A DNA stretch of 64,000 bases from Mucidula mucida (GCA_015501055.1 JADNYV010000066.1:1-64000), one strand, 5' to 3'. Positions 1 to 12,539 are shown, counted from the stretch's first letter. The notes: generated by a model from the letters alone, not told the origin. Numbers and translations are program-made.

Positions 1-576
1 GAAGATTGCTCCTTCCACCTCGTGGATTAGGCCTGGCTGCGCGCCAGGTCGTATAGATCCCGGGTACCTTGCCTGCAAAGACAACAAGAGGTTTATCCGC
101 CGAAACTCCGGACGTACGGGGCCGCTTGTAGTGCTTGCGGATGGCTTTTGCGATGGCACCCTTGTTCAAAACACTCGTTGATGCCTGAGACCTGAAAGAC
201 GGATTAGAGCAGTGATATCAAGGTCATGGAGACGAACCAGTCTGTCGTAGAGTATTGAGTCCCATCTGATCGCGATACAGCATAGAGAGTACCGCCGCCG
301 ACGCTAGACGTGCCCTGAGCCTGCACTGATTGAACTGCAACAATTTCAGATTAGAAAAAACAAATATGGTTGGCGGCACTCACCAGGGGGGTGCTTGAAC
401 ATATCTGAATTGCAAAACGCGCAAATGAGGCCCTTGACTTCTGGGTCGGGGTACTTATTGGTGAGATCCTCCTCAACAAAAGTTTCGGGTGCAGTGTCGT
501 ATTGTGAGTTGGACTCGTCCAAGTCCGACTCGATTAGCCAGATCACCGAGTTGTTCAAGGAGAGAGGAGTAGGCAT
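1..576 (-). CDS. Partial protein with RNase H1 N-terminal-like domain; 3' end off the window
   Basis: The gene reads leftward and its 3' end lies beyond base 1. Exons can be joined by GT-AG introns: a first part beginning MPTPLSLNNSVIWLIES (ATG at 576-574) holds a Cys pair (CAFC), a middle exon is rich in Gly/Ser/Thr, and the last visible exon contains KPLVVFAGKVPGIYTTW. That last stretch resembles the ribonuclease H1 N-terminal domain (pattern VVxxGxxPGIYxxW), which binds RNA/DNA hybrids or dsRNA in known proteins and is widespread in unannotated Agaricomycete proteins. No RNase H catalytic domain is visible, so nuclease activity should not be assumed. The start could lie further upstream, in an exon between 577 and 700. 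Confidence 0.5.
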
Positions 577-792
577 CACCAACCACCACGCCGAATGTGA
601 TCTGTGATTAAGTAGGAGAGAAACCAGATCAAACCAGCACGGAATAGGCCATAGGCACAAGGAAGAAGAGCTCAGGACCAAAAGGAGGTGATAACAGAAT
701 TTGATTTAAAAGTTTACAGATTTCATATCATCCAGTCCGCCACAGTCCCAGCGAGTCCCGCAGATTTCGGCAGTACTTGCAAGCCTCACTGT

Positions 793-1547
793 TCACTGTG
801 AGGATTTTGTGTCTTGGTGTTGACCAGAATATGTGACAGTGACCCACCAGAGCTGTTTTGTCGTTACGGGGTCCTGGTGACGTCCCGCGTGAATCGAGGG
901 TGTTTGGAACCAGTTGAACCGGATCCTCGGTCTCTGACCATATGTCTGTAAAGGATCAATGTCTTTTCCATCGGGCGAGAAGAGTAACTTACTTTGACTG
1001 TCGTCCAAACTCGGCCCATTCGTGTCGTCTTTTGGCCATCCGATTAAATGAAGGAGCCGGTAACAGTTGACATCCTCACGGTCCAGACCAACAGCGCGCA
1101 ACAAAATGTGTTGCCAGAGCTCTCCGGCATCCAGTAATGCTTGCAGTTGAATGAAGTCAGCTGCGTCAAGGATACCGCACTCCTCAAACGCGGGAATGAG
1201 CCCAGACGTGTTTGCTCTGAACAAGACTGAGCGCATGCTGTTGGCCAAGCGGTAGGGGAGTGGAATATCTCCGACAGCGCGCTCCAAACCGCAATCTTGA
1301 GGTGGTGCCGCCTCTGAAGATGCACTTAATATCATTTGTACAATGCACAGACTGAATGCTTACCATAGACCGTTGTTTGGGTATAAGGATTGCGTCTTCG
1401 AAGGACTGTTATAGGCCGTTGTGCGGGCAGTTGGCTTTCCAGAAGCCTAGAAACACATGAAGTACGATTAACAAAGGCAAAGAACACGTACAGCTGGGCA
1501 TCGGCGTCGCACTCATGTAAATTGAGTGGGCTTGAGAAGCGGGTCAT
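793..1547 (-). CDS. Unrecognised multi-exon protein
   Basis: A leftward gene built from at least three exons. It starts with MTRFSSPLNLHECDADAQL, then a GTACGT...CTAG intron, an exon ending TQTTVYG, and a long exon (about 1330 to 990) reading ASSEAAPPQDCGLERAVGD onward to the sequence LLHLIGWPKDDTNGPSLDD. The long exon is soluble-looking with no motif I recognise. Intron borders follow fungal consensus, which supports a real gene. The last coding part may end in the SGQHQDTKSSQ tail at 793 or splice further. No function can be assigned. Confidence 0.4.
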
Positions 1548-1734
1548 GGTTGCGAAAGATGCAAGCTAACACTCAGGGATGCGGGGGCATAAGACATTGA
1601 ATTTGAAGGACTATGATACAGAGGCATTGGCCAATGATAACCCCATCAAGACCTCATCATCATCTTCCTGATCTCTGTTACGCTAGCGCGAGAATGAGGC
1701 GGACTTGACTAAATGGAGTTTAGGGATAAACATA

Positions 1735-2590
1735 CCACGTGAAGCGCATGATTTGTATGGTAGTTGAGAGTAATTTCGGAGAGGTCAATAGTAGCGAGCC
1801 ACCGTGCTGCCCCAGCCACGCCCTGAATCTTAGCGTGTTGACATGTCTCGTAGCCTGAGAGAATATGTTAGCATCTATTGAGGTAATAAAACGGGAAGTA
1901 CCTACTGCCTGTGTCGAAATAAATGTTGTTGACGCCGCCGAAATAATTCATCAGACACTGGAACACGTAGCAGTTTTCATTGTATTCGTCCATACCAAGG
2001 GCAGTACGGAGTAGTGACACATATATCCGGTGAAAACTGGCATAGGCGACATGGCACAGTGCGACGGGGGTGAAGATGCCCATCTCAGTGAGCTCCGGAA
2101 TCAGATAAACACCATCCTGAAGGTTCAGTTGCGCAAAAAACGTGGTCTCAAACGTCTCTTCTTTCGAGATAGCACCTAGTACGGATTCGAGATTCTCGCG
2201 AATGAGTCTGCATTAATGGTTCAACAACAATGGAAGAAAGATAATCGAGATGTGAACTGCTGGGCCTCCTGCGACGCTGGAACCGTACTATTTAAGGGCT
2301 TGAGCATGTCCGTTGGTTTTGGACCCAACCAAAACAGCTTGCAGTCGGACATGGTGATAGTTTTAGCGCAAAAAGATACCAGAAGGAAACGAGGAAAAGA
2401 CCAAGAAATTTGAATTTCACGCGGCCCGATGACTTGCGCGCCGAGATAGAGCAAATCAGAACCTGACCAAAAAAGTCTGGCGGGTAGCCATGTTTCTGCT
2501 TGTAGTTGTTGCAGGGCAAGACATGATTGCAATGAGTAAACAAGGTGTGATACATCATCACGTAAACACGTACAGCCAGAGATCATTTAG
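1735..2590 (-). CDS. Unrecognised multi-exon protein
   Basis: Leftward exons upstream of the previous gene. The best is about 1912-2210, which reads without a stop through ENLESVLGAISKEETFET and LRTALGMDEYNENCYVFQC to YFGGVNNIYFDTG. It then splices to an exon (about 1735-1860) with YETCQHAKIQGVAGAARWLA. An upstream exon between 2221 and 2590 (LYLGAQVIGPREIQ) is less certain. The composition looks like a folded globular domain, but I recognise no family. It sits directly upstream of the KDZ transposase and is transcribed away from it, so it could be element cargo or an independent gene. Confidence 0.35.
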
Positions 2591-2597
2591 GCCAACA

Positions 2598-5500
2598 TGG
2601 CGACACTCCTCCCGCCCTGGAACGCGGCTGTACCTCCACCAGCATGGTCGAAACATTGCGCAATCAACGACTGACGCCCTATGAGCGCCAACAGCATGCC
2701 ATATTTCATCAAAACGTGCTTCGCGTCAATGGCTTGACTGCGGGAGCGCCAGCTGTCGGTCGGCGGAGCAGGGTCTCAGACATGATAGATGCTTCTGGTC
2801 CATTACGATAACAGCAACAATCCCAAGGCTCCCTCCTTCAGCGCGACCGCACTTACACCTTTTCTTGCGATGGCGCTCGAGTCTACGGCGAGCAGGGTGC
2901 GCCTCGGCCAAAAAGGAAGAAGGCGCACAATGAAGACGCGTCTGGATCTGCTCCGACAAGAGAGGTCAACAGGGCTGGTTGCCTTGGACCGCAGTCAACG
3001 ACGTAGGGGATGACTCTGCGCCAGGGTCTTGGGAGGATGATGAGGAGGCGGAGACAGATGCACCCCCATCTTGAAGGCAAGGGTTGCCCCGCAACACTCT
3101 CAACACGGGCGGCGAAGACATAGACTCGGAGACCGAGGATGGCCCCGCAGATACGCAGACAACTGCCTCAAATGCAACATCGTCAACTTCCTCAAATGCA
3201 ACATCGTCCTCAATGCAATCGTCTAAGACGAAGAGCAAATGATACCAAAGCTTGGTATGTTGCATTTTCTTATATTGTAAGTGAATTAACTGACTTATGT
3301 GGTAGGATGATCCCATGTCAGTATGGAGGATGTACGAGGACAATTTTCTTGCCGAAACAATGGTCAACAAACATCTCAAGTATGGCGACGGGTGTGATTC
3401 TTGTGGACGGCGCTGGACTGCGGATAGGAGAGACACTTGGACGGAGGAAGACTGGGCTACGCTCACCAATGAGTTATACCGATGCGTGACATGCGGTAAT
3501 TCTCTTTGGTGCAAGACGTGCTGCGTAGACCGTCATCGATGTACCCCATTACATTCTTTGAGGGTGCGTTGTTCTTGCTAAAATTGTGATAATGCGCTGA
3601 CATCTATTAAGGTTTGGCAGGGCAAGGGTTTCTTTGAGAAAGTGACTCTCCGAGAGTTGGGTCTGGTCTACCAGCTTGGCCATCAAGGGGGTTCATGCGC
3701 CGTGCCAAAGAAAGCGAAGGTGGTGACCGTGATGCATGTGAATGGTGTCCACCAGCCGTGCATCCAGCATTGTGGTTGCAACCGTCACGCCGACAACGCT
3801 AATACCTGGCAAGAGCCAATGGAATCTGGCTGGTATCCCGCGACAACTGTTAACCCCCAGACTTTCGCAACATTCGAGGTGCTTAACTACTATCGGCAAC
3901 TCAACGTCAGCGCTACCGTCAACGTTTGCGACTTCGTGACATGTCTGGAACGTCTAACAAATCCGTTAGGACTTGAGTGGGTACCTGAGCGCTACAAGTT
4001 GTTCGCGATCATGACGCGACAATGGTCCTTTTTAAAGCGGATGCGGCGAAGGGGTATTGCTCATCTGCCAGGAGGAATCAAGTCTGCAACACTGGGCTTA
4101 GCCACAGTCCGTTGCTGGGCATGTCCACGCCCCAAGGTGAACTTGCCTGAGGGTTGGTGTAATGTCGCCGAGAACTTAAAGTATGTCCATCATTATGTTT
4201 GATTATAACCACCTAACAATTGTCATTTAACAGATTTAAGCATTGTCTGTATCTTGGTTTCGACTCCAATTTTTGTATGGACAGCAAGCTGCGCCGCCTC
4301 AGCAAGTATAAGGCATATCCTATCTTGGCGGATGGGCTCGGATGCATAGTTCCGAGCAAAAACTACACCGAGCATCTTAAGCACTACGTGACCGAGGAGG
4401 ACATAAGTTTCTTATAAGTTTTATAATTATTGATTGTAATGAATTCACTCTAGGTGACAATGTGTATTGCCTTCGCCGCCCTGATGCAGAAGGAAACCCG
4501 TCAGTCGGCAGGATTACGCACGACTGGTGTAGGAGGGTGTATCTGCACGCGCCACGAGATCATTCGCCCTCTCGGATTAGGTGATCTACTAAAAGGTGAA
4601 CGGTATGTATCACCTTTGAGAGTTGCGTCGCCGAATATTAATTCATTGCCAGGTATGCAAATATGGATTATATATTCTGGGCTTCGCTTTTGGGGGAGGA
4701 GGTTGCGGATATTTTGGTATCTTACGACATCGGCTGTCAGTGGCAGGTGCATCTGGCCGAGCGACATAAAGGAATGCCGGCTTTACTGCGAGCCGACCCA
4801 CCCGCGGGTGTCAACTGTCCTTCTATCATGGTCGCTCTGCCAGTGTGGCACGGAGCAGTTCACGAGGAAGATTGCACGTACGCAAACTCTATGCGATATA
4901 GGACGGGCGCGGGTATGACTGATGGCGAGGGTGTCGAGCGCATGTGGTCCCTTCTCAACCCTTTTGCCACAGCAACTAGGGAGATGCACGCTGACGCGCG
5001 TCATGAGAACCTCGAAGATGTGATTAACAACCATAACTCGGTGAGTACCTAACTATTTTATTATGTCTATCTAATGCGTTCTTGGTAGTAACATTACTCC
5101 CCAAGCGTCTAGAAGTGGCAAAGGAGGAGCGTGCCAAACAAAAGTCCAACTTTGCCCAGAGTTCTATGGCATTGGGCCCCGAGGTTCGCGCGCAGTGGCA
5201 GGCAGACATCGTGGCATGGCATTCGCAAGAGAGCCTACCACAGGCTTAGAAGACGGTGAGTAATCCGTATGTTTGTAAGTTCAAGAATGGTAAGTGATAG
5301 TTGGCGCCTCCTACTCTCCACTAACACCGATTACAGAGGCTTTGACGGAGAAACAGGCTTGGGCGCAGCTGCAGGAGGCAGAGGCTGAAGAGCTGAAGCG
5401 TTTGAACGGCGGTGTCGTTCCAAAGGGCCGGAAATTGAGTCAGACCGTCTTTGTGACTCTTGGTCTTCGTCTTATTGGTATACAGTGGGTACATATGTTT

Positions 5501-6676
5501 TATTTGCGATGTATGCACGGCTAATGAAATGATTAGAAACCGTATCATAAATTTAGCCAAGGCAGAGTACGGCTGGAAGAGGATAGGGTGCGGATTTTGG
5601 ACGGCTGGCGGAAAACCTTTTGAAAGGAGCTGCTCCGATTCCGTGCCATGCAGGAGAGGTACATGCCAGGCGTATGCGCTCTTATCGACACCAATGAGGA
5701 GGTAGCCGCTGGTAGAGATACACCAACGCTAGCAGAGGCTGTTCGTCTATGAATGCCATCAGAAATCCCGGCATCTGCGCGAGCGTCAATCGGCACTCCG
5801 CAGCTATACACAATCGAGGAGACCTTGCGATGTTGCCATTGTTCTCAAGCCTTGGACATGCTTCGACTGCGCCTCCACACAAAGTGCCACTTCATCATGT
5901 TTCAGAAGGTATACCTACGAGGCCAACGGAAGACCAGTTGCGGGCGTACTTTGATTGACTTGGTGAGCGATTTAGTGGACGTTCAGGCCCGTAAGTATTG
6001 CCAGGCGCGACAGGCGCTGCTACATTTGGTCGGAGAGGAAGGATGCGGGGAGTTTAGGGCATTGGAGAAGGAGGATGTGAGGCTTCGATATGTCCAAGAT
6101 CATGATGCAAAGGCTGCACGGCGTTTGGCAAAGCTCGCGGGTCGTCAGACGGCGGGCATGTTGATGGAGGCTAACATCGGCAGCGAGGATGACAGCGACA
6201 GCGAAGATGACACGCGTCATGTTGAGGGTGCAGAAGAGCGCGGCTCTAGCAGGCAGACTCTGTCATGGATCTGGACAGCACAGGGTGCCCCCGATGACTA
6301 TGATGAGTACTTACATGATTGTAAGTGTTAACCTCTTGATATCGCAGAAACTAACTACAGACACAGCTGTTTGCGTGGAATGGTGTAAGTCATATGCAAG
6401 GAAGGAGCGCTGGCGAGAGGAGGTGATGCTCGGTGAAGAGGAGATGCCACAAACGTTGCAATCCTTGAAGTATGAGGCGGGGCAGTGGCGGGAACGCGCA
6501 ACAGTTGACTTCAGATGCTTACGCAAGAGAAATGGCAGGCGCGCGTACGCTCTCCGTCAAGCCGCCGTGAACAACGGACTTCATGCCTCTTTCGTACGTT
6601 GTTGGAAGCCCACCAGTGTCTGTAAACGGAAGCGAGGACGCGACAATGATGAGGACAAAGAGCCCAAAGGTGTGTA
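2598..6676 (+). mobile_element. KDZ (Kyakuja-Dileera-Zisupton) transposase, multi-exon and decayed
   Basis: Exons in all three forward frames together encode a KDZ transposase. After an acidic, low-complexity N terminus comes the CxC2-type cysteine cluster (about 3315-3570: CDSCGRRW, YRCVTCGNSLWCKTCC, then RHRCTPLHSL). A domain at 3642-4180 has the typical NVCDFVTCLERLTNPLG segment. The RNase H-fold core follows: FDSNFCM near 4260 (first catalytic Asp), VSYDIGCQWQVHLAERH near 4720, and DGEGVERMWSLLNP near 4925 carrying the Glu. The C-terminal helical part (5753-6676) includes VCVEWCKSYARKERWREE, typical of KDZ tails. Introns of about 45-60 nt separate exons. I found no clear terminal inverted repeats, and stop codons in 5050-5750 need extra splicing or indicate decay. 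KDZ elements are described as DNA transposons of basidiomycetes; family identity is secure, activity is not. Confidence 0.85.
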
Positions 6677-7220
6677 AGCGGATGGACACTTGCGTAGTTT
6701 ATGCAGACATTTGCGTAGTTTATCCATGTATTTTTATTTTTCACGACAAATGTACTCATAATTATTTGCATTCCCTGTCCTGTCCGCAAAAGGAAACATG
6801 TCTGGTGGTGGGTGCTTGCCGCGCACACCGGGTAAGGATCCGGGCCCGCTTTTGGTATGTAGCGGCACACGTCCGTGGGGCACGGCCGGTACCAGGACCT
6901 CTACCCTCGATATGGAAGGAGTCCTCCTTATACATACAGTGTAGAGCGAGCCGTATTGCTAGCTCTAGCTATGGCTTAGCTACCTCTATGATATGAGCAA
7001 CTCCGTGTGCTTAGCTGGAGCTAGCTACAATGCTGGTAACCTACAGCTAGTGGTGCAACAAAGCTGTTGATTCAATGGGTGGATGGATGGCCAGGAATGA
7101 CGCTAACAAGGTAGATGTTTTCTGGTAAGTATCGTAAATGAGGGGAAAGATTCAAAAGAACGAGGTAGATGGCTGTTGATGATCAAACCTGTCAATAGAA
7201 GCATGCTGAGGATAAGACGC
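6677..7220. other. Non-coding stretch downstream of KDZ transposase
   Basis: I see no supported exon here. The part at 6950-7050 is rich in short AGCTA/TAGCT words (for example GCTAGCTCTAGCTATGGCTTA), giving local inverted-repeat character that could belong to an element end, but no match with the upstream side of the KDZ gene was found. Confidence 0.3.
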
Positions 7221-7226
7221 CTAAGA

Positions 7227-7470
7227 TTCCTTAGACTGAAAGGGATTGAAGCCGTCCATTCCAAGACCAAAAAGTAATCTGAGTTCCTCGTCCGGTGCAG
7301 AGGCAAAGTATGGTTTGCCCTCAGCATCCTTGAAGTTCCACCAAAAGGAAGATTGCCAAATATCCTCCATAACTTCCTTCACCTTGTAGTCCTTATATTT
7401 CTCCAACAGCTCCTCCATGTCGGGTCGGGCTAACATCCTCGCCAACCAATCCTTGAAAAAAAACAATCAA
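7227..7470 (-). pseudogene. Tnp2-type transposase fragment
   Basis: The leftward reading KDWLARMLARPDMEELLEKY, then DIWQSSFWWNFKDAEGKPY and LLFGLGMDGFNPFQSK matches the segment found in Agaricomycete Tnp2 (CACTA/Plavaka-like) transposases, where a WLxRMLxRPxxE motif is followed by a DGFNP motif. Only about 75 residues of this domain are present and the catalytic core is missing, so it is a remnant. It ends at a stop at 7227 right after FQSKES. Exons on the same strand up to 8250 may belong to the same insertion. Confidence 0.6.
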
Positions 7471-7570
7471 TGTTTGTACTTCAATACTGGCCGGGAGGAA
7501 AACTGATTTAAGATGTGGCGCCGAACCCATAACGGTGTTCCACAGGGAGCCAAAGTTGTTGTCTCTTGAT

Positions 7571-8251
7571 TCATACAGGTAGTGGGATTTTGGGAAGCTT
7601 CCAAATGCAAAGGATATAAGAACTGCACTGTGGGCAACAGATGAATGTGGTCGTAATGGGAGACAATCTGTAGTCCTTTGCATATGTTGAGACATTGATT
7701 GGAACAGAGGCGGATGGGCTCTTCACACGCAGGGAAGCTTGATAGCCGAGTGTTAGAAATGCCATTGCTCGTCTCGCGACATTGAAAAAGTAGTAGACAA
7801 TGAGCAATGCAAGAGAGAACACGCGAAGGGAAGACTCTCTCTTGCGATACGGGAGGAAGTAGTCATCTAGTGAGAAATGCATAAACAATTGTTCGAATGA
7901 GAAGTTAGACGACTCACCCGTATTGTATACTGCTTGGAACGGTTTGTGTTTTCTTGACCACTCCACACCCTTTATTCTGCCCAATTCTCTAGAGAGCTGC
8001 TCAACCATGATGCAGGCCTCCAAAAGTGGGGTTGCAGCCACCACTGACGTTGAGGTTTTCTGAGCTTGCCAGACTTCCTGTAGACAACTCTCAATCAGGA
8101 GAAACTGCGCATTGCAAGGATCCTTGGGTAAAAGAGAGAAGAAGTCGCCATATTCATTGGTGAAACGCCCAGGGAAGCAATATGTAAAGACGGGTGCATT
8201 GGTGTCTTCAGCCCTCGTAAATTTCAGGCTACACTCGCCAATTTGGTCCAA
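7571..8251 (-). CDS. Unrecognised protein, possibly element-derived
   Basis: An uninterrupted leftward frame of about 226 codons (MDQIGECSLKFTRAEDTNAP onward). The first 130 residues look like soluble helical protein; the later part becomes hydrophobic (LALLIVYYFFNV), which may be translated intron. I recognise no domain. It lies just upstream of the Tnp2-type fragment on the same strand and could be an eroded part of it. Confidence 0.25.
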   Translation of the reverse strand: MDQIGECSLKFTRAEDTNAPVFTYCFPGRFTNEYGDFFSLLPKDPCNAQFLLIESCLQEVWQAQKTSTSVVAATPLLEACIMVEQLSRELGRIKGVEWSRKHKPFQAVYNTGESSNFSFEQLFMHFSLDDYFLPYRKRESSLRVFSLALLIVYYFFNVARRAMAFLTLGYQASLRVKSPSASVPINVSTYAKDYRLSPITTTFICCPQCSSYILCIWKLPKIPLPV

Positions 8252-8559
8252 GTCAGCCTGGATCTTCGAAACTTGTGCAACCCAGGGATCAACGGAAGTC
8301 TGAGCAGAGGGAGTTGATGTCGAGATGACAGGAGGGTTGCAGAGTACACTTGCATAATTTGCAGCTGATTGGTGTTTTTAATACATGGAACGGGACAGGA
8401 GGCACCCAGTTTTTGTCTGCCCCGTTTCTTCATCTATAAAGGTGAGTACTTCGCAGATGTTGCACCGGCAGTAGAGTTTGCGCTGAACATGTTGTTTGCC
8501 TTTAGGATCTACCATTTCTTCACAACGATACGAATCAAGTTCTCAAAAGCCTAATCAGT

Positions 8560-10460
8560 TCGTCCATATGTGAATGATGCCAAGGCAAGCCGGAAATAAC
8601 TTCTTGGATGATTCCGAATGGACCTCATGCTACGTTCTTGGAGTTGATACGTCTAAGGTACCAATGCGAGCATCGAGGTGAGGCTAACAGATCTTTGGGT
8701 GCATCTCTGACAGATCCTAAGACCGCCGCTCTAGCCTGCCAATAGGTGACTGCTGCATGTGTCTGCCTTGCCGACGTAGCCACCAAACATTACTTGAACA
8801 AAACACGCAATTGAAAGAGATTGACACACATTGCACTTACTAAGTACAGTTCCCCAAGGGCATGATCAAACAGAGGTGCGTACGGTGAGCCGCGCAATTC
8901 CAAACCAGCGGGGCAGCCATTTATGACATGCCACTGTTGTGTTTCAAACCTTGTTCAACCTGTCCTTGACCGTGCACATCCTGTTATCCACAATATCACT
9001 GGCGGAGGTGAATATCACTTCAGACTTACAAGGCCTAGGTATACCTAGTGCTTGTTTCCTCTACAAAATGATAAGCAACGCATCAAACAATGTTCAATGA
9101 ATATAGTTACAAAGCAAACCTTGACGAGCCGACGGCGGTTACTTGTTGGTTGACCCATGTGCACTTCTGATAAAAAGGTAAGAATGGTACACACAAATTG
9201 TCAAGTAAGCCTACTTTGTCACGTGAGGCAGACAAATTGCACCACCTGTACATGTACATGTGCAGGCCCCGCATATGCAAACTCCCAAGAAGCCTAAGTC
9301 CATAGATAAGCGGTAACAGTTTGAGAAAAGAGCCAGAGGCTTCACACTTGATTCCCGTAGAATGGCAACATCATTGGTTATATAATGCATAACACAGACG
9401 ATGGGATGTAGACGTAGGTCATTAGGTCTAACGTGTGATTAAAAGCCATAGTCAATACACATAGAATAAGAGGGAAGACATTGTTGTGGCATTGCGTTGG
9501 AGTATGGGTTGAGGGCAGTAGGGGTAGCTAGGGTAATTGTTAAGGAGGCTACCGCTGTTGCAGCAGGATCTCTAGCTCGTGCGGGATGGACAGGCAAGCT
9601 CAGTGCTGCAATGACACTTTGATGCTGATTTCCTTAAATGAGGACAAATCGTGCTTACCCTGACTTTCTTCAAAATCAAGCACCAGGAGAACAACCAGCG
9701 TATTTACACATCAGCACTACATTAAAAGACCATAGAGCAATGGGGGTGCAGGGATGACCTAGTAGTTGCCAATTGTCAAGCAAGCTAGGCAATCCAAAAA
9801 ATTGGAGGAAGGGAAGGGAAGACAGCAGAATGTAGAGGTGAATGTGACCAAAGTCAACATACAGCACGTCCGTGAGCCCAACCAAGTTATTACGCCAAGA
9901 ATTGATCTGTGAGGAACCTCCTGGAACCTCTTTGACTTCGAGCATACATTTAAACAGCTGGATAGACCTACCGAAGCATGTTAAGACCTTTTTCTATATT
10001 ATCAGAAGGGTTAATGACAACAACAGATCAGACGAAGAACCTACATACAGTTAAAATCCATCTTAGTTAGAAACAACTTCAGAATTCCCGGCCCATAACA
10101 ATTTATAGTAGAAAACACCGATGCAGAGCCAGCACTTCCACTCCAGTCCACAGATTGTAGTGGTCGACCATTACTTGGGAATTCCATATGGCAAACAAGA
10201 CAAGTCGCTCTGGCAAGGCCATCAACACAGGACCCATAATAAAGGGACACACACGATCAGTGTTATATGTGTCCACTGCGAGATGCACCCGCTTGGTTCT
10301 GTGATAAGAGGCAATGCAGGCTGATGACTTCCGCGCGTTGCACAATGACTTGAATACCTGATCATGAGCAGAAGAGGAATATTTACTACCATTTAGCAAC
10401 TGAATCAAAATGATCCGGATCCGCACATATAGATATATTTAGATCTAACTCTCCTTCACG
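8560..10460. other. Gene-poor stretch
   Basis: No reading frame here has convincing coding character and no splice-joined exon series could be followed. The sequence is moderately AT-rich with no simple repeats. Old transposon relics or long untranslated regions are possible. Confidence 0.3.
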
Positions 10461-10466
10461 CAATAA

Positions 10467-12070
10467 ATGGATAAACTCAACACGGTTCCAGATGATCTAC
10501 TACTCGCTGCTTGTGTTTGTTTCTCAAACACCGTTTCTAAGGATGTAACAAAACCACGTACAGACCCTGAAACTCAATGTACGGACCTTACAAATGGTGA
10601 TGTCCTATGCAACATCTTAGGTATCATGTACGTGTCTTCCCATCAGGTCTTATACATAGCATGTTAATGCCATACTTCAGTGATCCTGAATACTTCAAAG
10701 ACGTTCTTGCAACGTTTGCTGAAAGGAATCCTTCGAGTGCAGCCATCTATGATGGCCTCAAAGCGATTCATGGCCTTATGACTCTGTATATCTACACTAG
10801 GCTTCTGCATTGAACAATTGGCCTTAAGGTGCCCGACCTCCTTGCCATGGCTAAAGGTCATGACACATCTGTGGTCCTTATTATGTGTTGCCTTGCACTA
10901 TATGCCGGCGTGAAAAGTCAACAACGGGCGGCCTTTGTAGAACACATTGTGTTGATGTCCCACAATCACTAACTGGCCATTGCCGCTGCCATTTGCACGG
11001 TAAACATAATGTTCCCTTCATTAAAAGACACCACTTAATCCAGCTTCAGGTTGATTCATGTTTGGGAGATATACAGACGGAGTCAACCTCTGAACTGACA
11101 CAGTAAGTTGCATTCAGTCTTTCTTTACGCTGCTGAAAAGTATCTGAAACAGGCAAGACTATGTGTATTTTCTTCACAAGAACATACATCGTCCTGTTGC
11201 CTCTGAACTCGTGATTGGGGAAAATAGCATGGCTGGCGAGGATCTAGAAACAAGCGGACAAAGTATTATACACCAACAGGCTAACCATCATTACAAATGG
11301 GCACTCGCTGAACAGCTGAACAATGACCTGTACATTTTTGCTTCCTCACTGGACAAAGGCAAGGAATAACGTGTTTCAGTCTTAATATAAAGAACCGCCT
11401 CCAGGCTGCCCAAGATGAATCGTTCAAATACGCTAGGGAAAAAAGGTCATTGAACACCAGACTGGTGCAACTGCAAGAACAACTCGATGGGAAAGCCCTG
11501 GAAGTATGCCAAATGGAAACTTGGTTGAACAAGTGCGCTATTATTCTATCATTGTAAGCTCACCACCTTTGACCTGCAGACACCACAGTTCCGAGACTCA
11601 ACTGTTGAGGTTGATCAAGGACTCACAAGGAGATCATGCTACTGAAATCCAGGTCTGTTCCATATGTGGAAGTTCTGAACATGACATTTATTTGGTCTCT
11701 AGGCATTAGAATTGGAGAACAAACTTTTGAAGAAGCACAATCTAAAATTGACAAAGGATATAGACACAATGAGTGTCCTGTTGACTTAGGTAAATGCCGA
11801 AAACAAGATGATTCCGGAGCTTGAGAGCATATTGGCGGGAAAGGAACAAAAGATTGAAGAAATCCGCCGGGAACTAGCAGAGGCTTCCTCTGCCGTGGAA
11901 GTGCTACAAGCCAACGCCTTGAGGGACCAGAAGGTGGTGCTCAACCAGGTAGAACACTGTTTGCAAGAGGAGTTTACTCTGACGTCAATAGGAGTTGCAG
12001 GCCACAACGATCACAAAGGCAGCCTCCAGAAAGAGATCTCAATGTCTCTAGCATTTCTCAGTTCTCAAGG
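10467..12070 (+). pseudogene. HOOK-domain coiled-coil protein gene, apparently decaying
   Basis: The first exon reads MDKLNTVPDDLLLAACVCF through CTDLTNGDVLCNILGI and splices (GTACGT...TTCAG) into IDPEYFKDVLATFAERNP, the NG..L..IL..IDP..F pattern of the N-terminal HOOK domain of microtubule/dynein adaptor proteins. A second block near 10830 (PDLLAMAKGHDTSVV, then AGVKSQQRAAFVEHIVLMS) matches the later HOOK helices but meets an in-frame TAA near 10967, consistent with a Gln codon changed to stop. Downstream exons encode coiled coil: LQAAQDESFKYAREKRSLN (11395 on), LELENKLLKKHNLKLTKDID (11705 on) and AGKEQKIEEIRRELAEASS (11830 on). Hook proteins link endosomes to dynein. The stop and patchy frames suggest a non-functional copy, unless the stop is a sequence error. 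The 3' end past 12070 is unclear. Confidence 0.5.
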
Positions 12071-12539
12071 AGACGTTGCAGGTAGGGCCTTATCTAACTT
12101 GATCAGAATAAGTCTGACAACTCTTTCACCATGCTCATTCTCTTCAGAAGCTTCTGTCCATGCCTCAATGAGCTCGGAAAAACAATACATAGACTGTCCC
12201 TATAGTCCAGGTGCGGTATCATGCCACTGTACGAGCAATATATGTTCTCATGTCTCATCTTCCCAAGCAATTTGCCTCTCTGGAAATTGTACAGCAAATC
12301 ACTTATGGGCATGGATTAAATTTTTGAATGAGACAAACTTTGCTGCTATCTTGCTTCCATACGAAGACAAGCCACTTTTTTTTAAGGCTGCTTGTAGATC
12401 TTAGGTACAGCTTTGCATATAACTTTTTCTTCTGCCACCCTTTGGCATCCAGGAACCTGAAGGTAAAAGCAGAACGTTCAGGCCCGTCAGCTCTCGCACA
12501 ATCAATTTCACGCTAGCTCATGATCAGAGGTCATCTAGC

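Noticed and set aside
1..7000. TET/JBP dioxygenase beside the KDZ transposase
   Set aside because: This pairing is known in basidiomycetes, but no HxD...H dioxygenase motif was found in either neighbouring gene.
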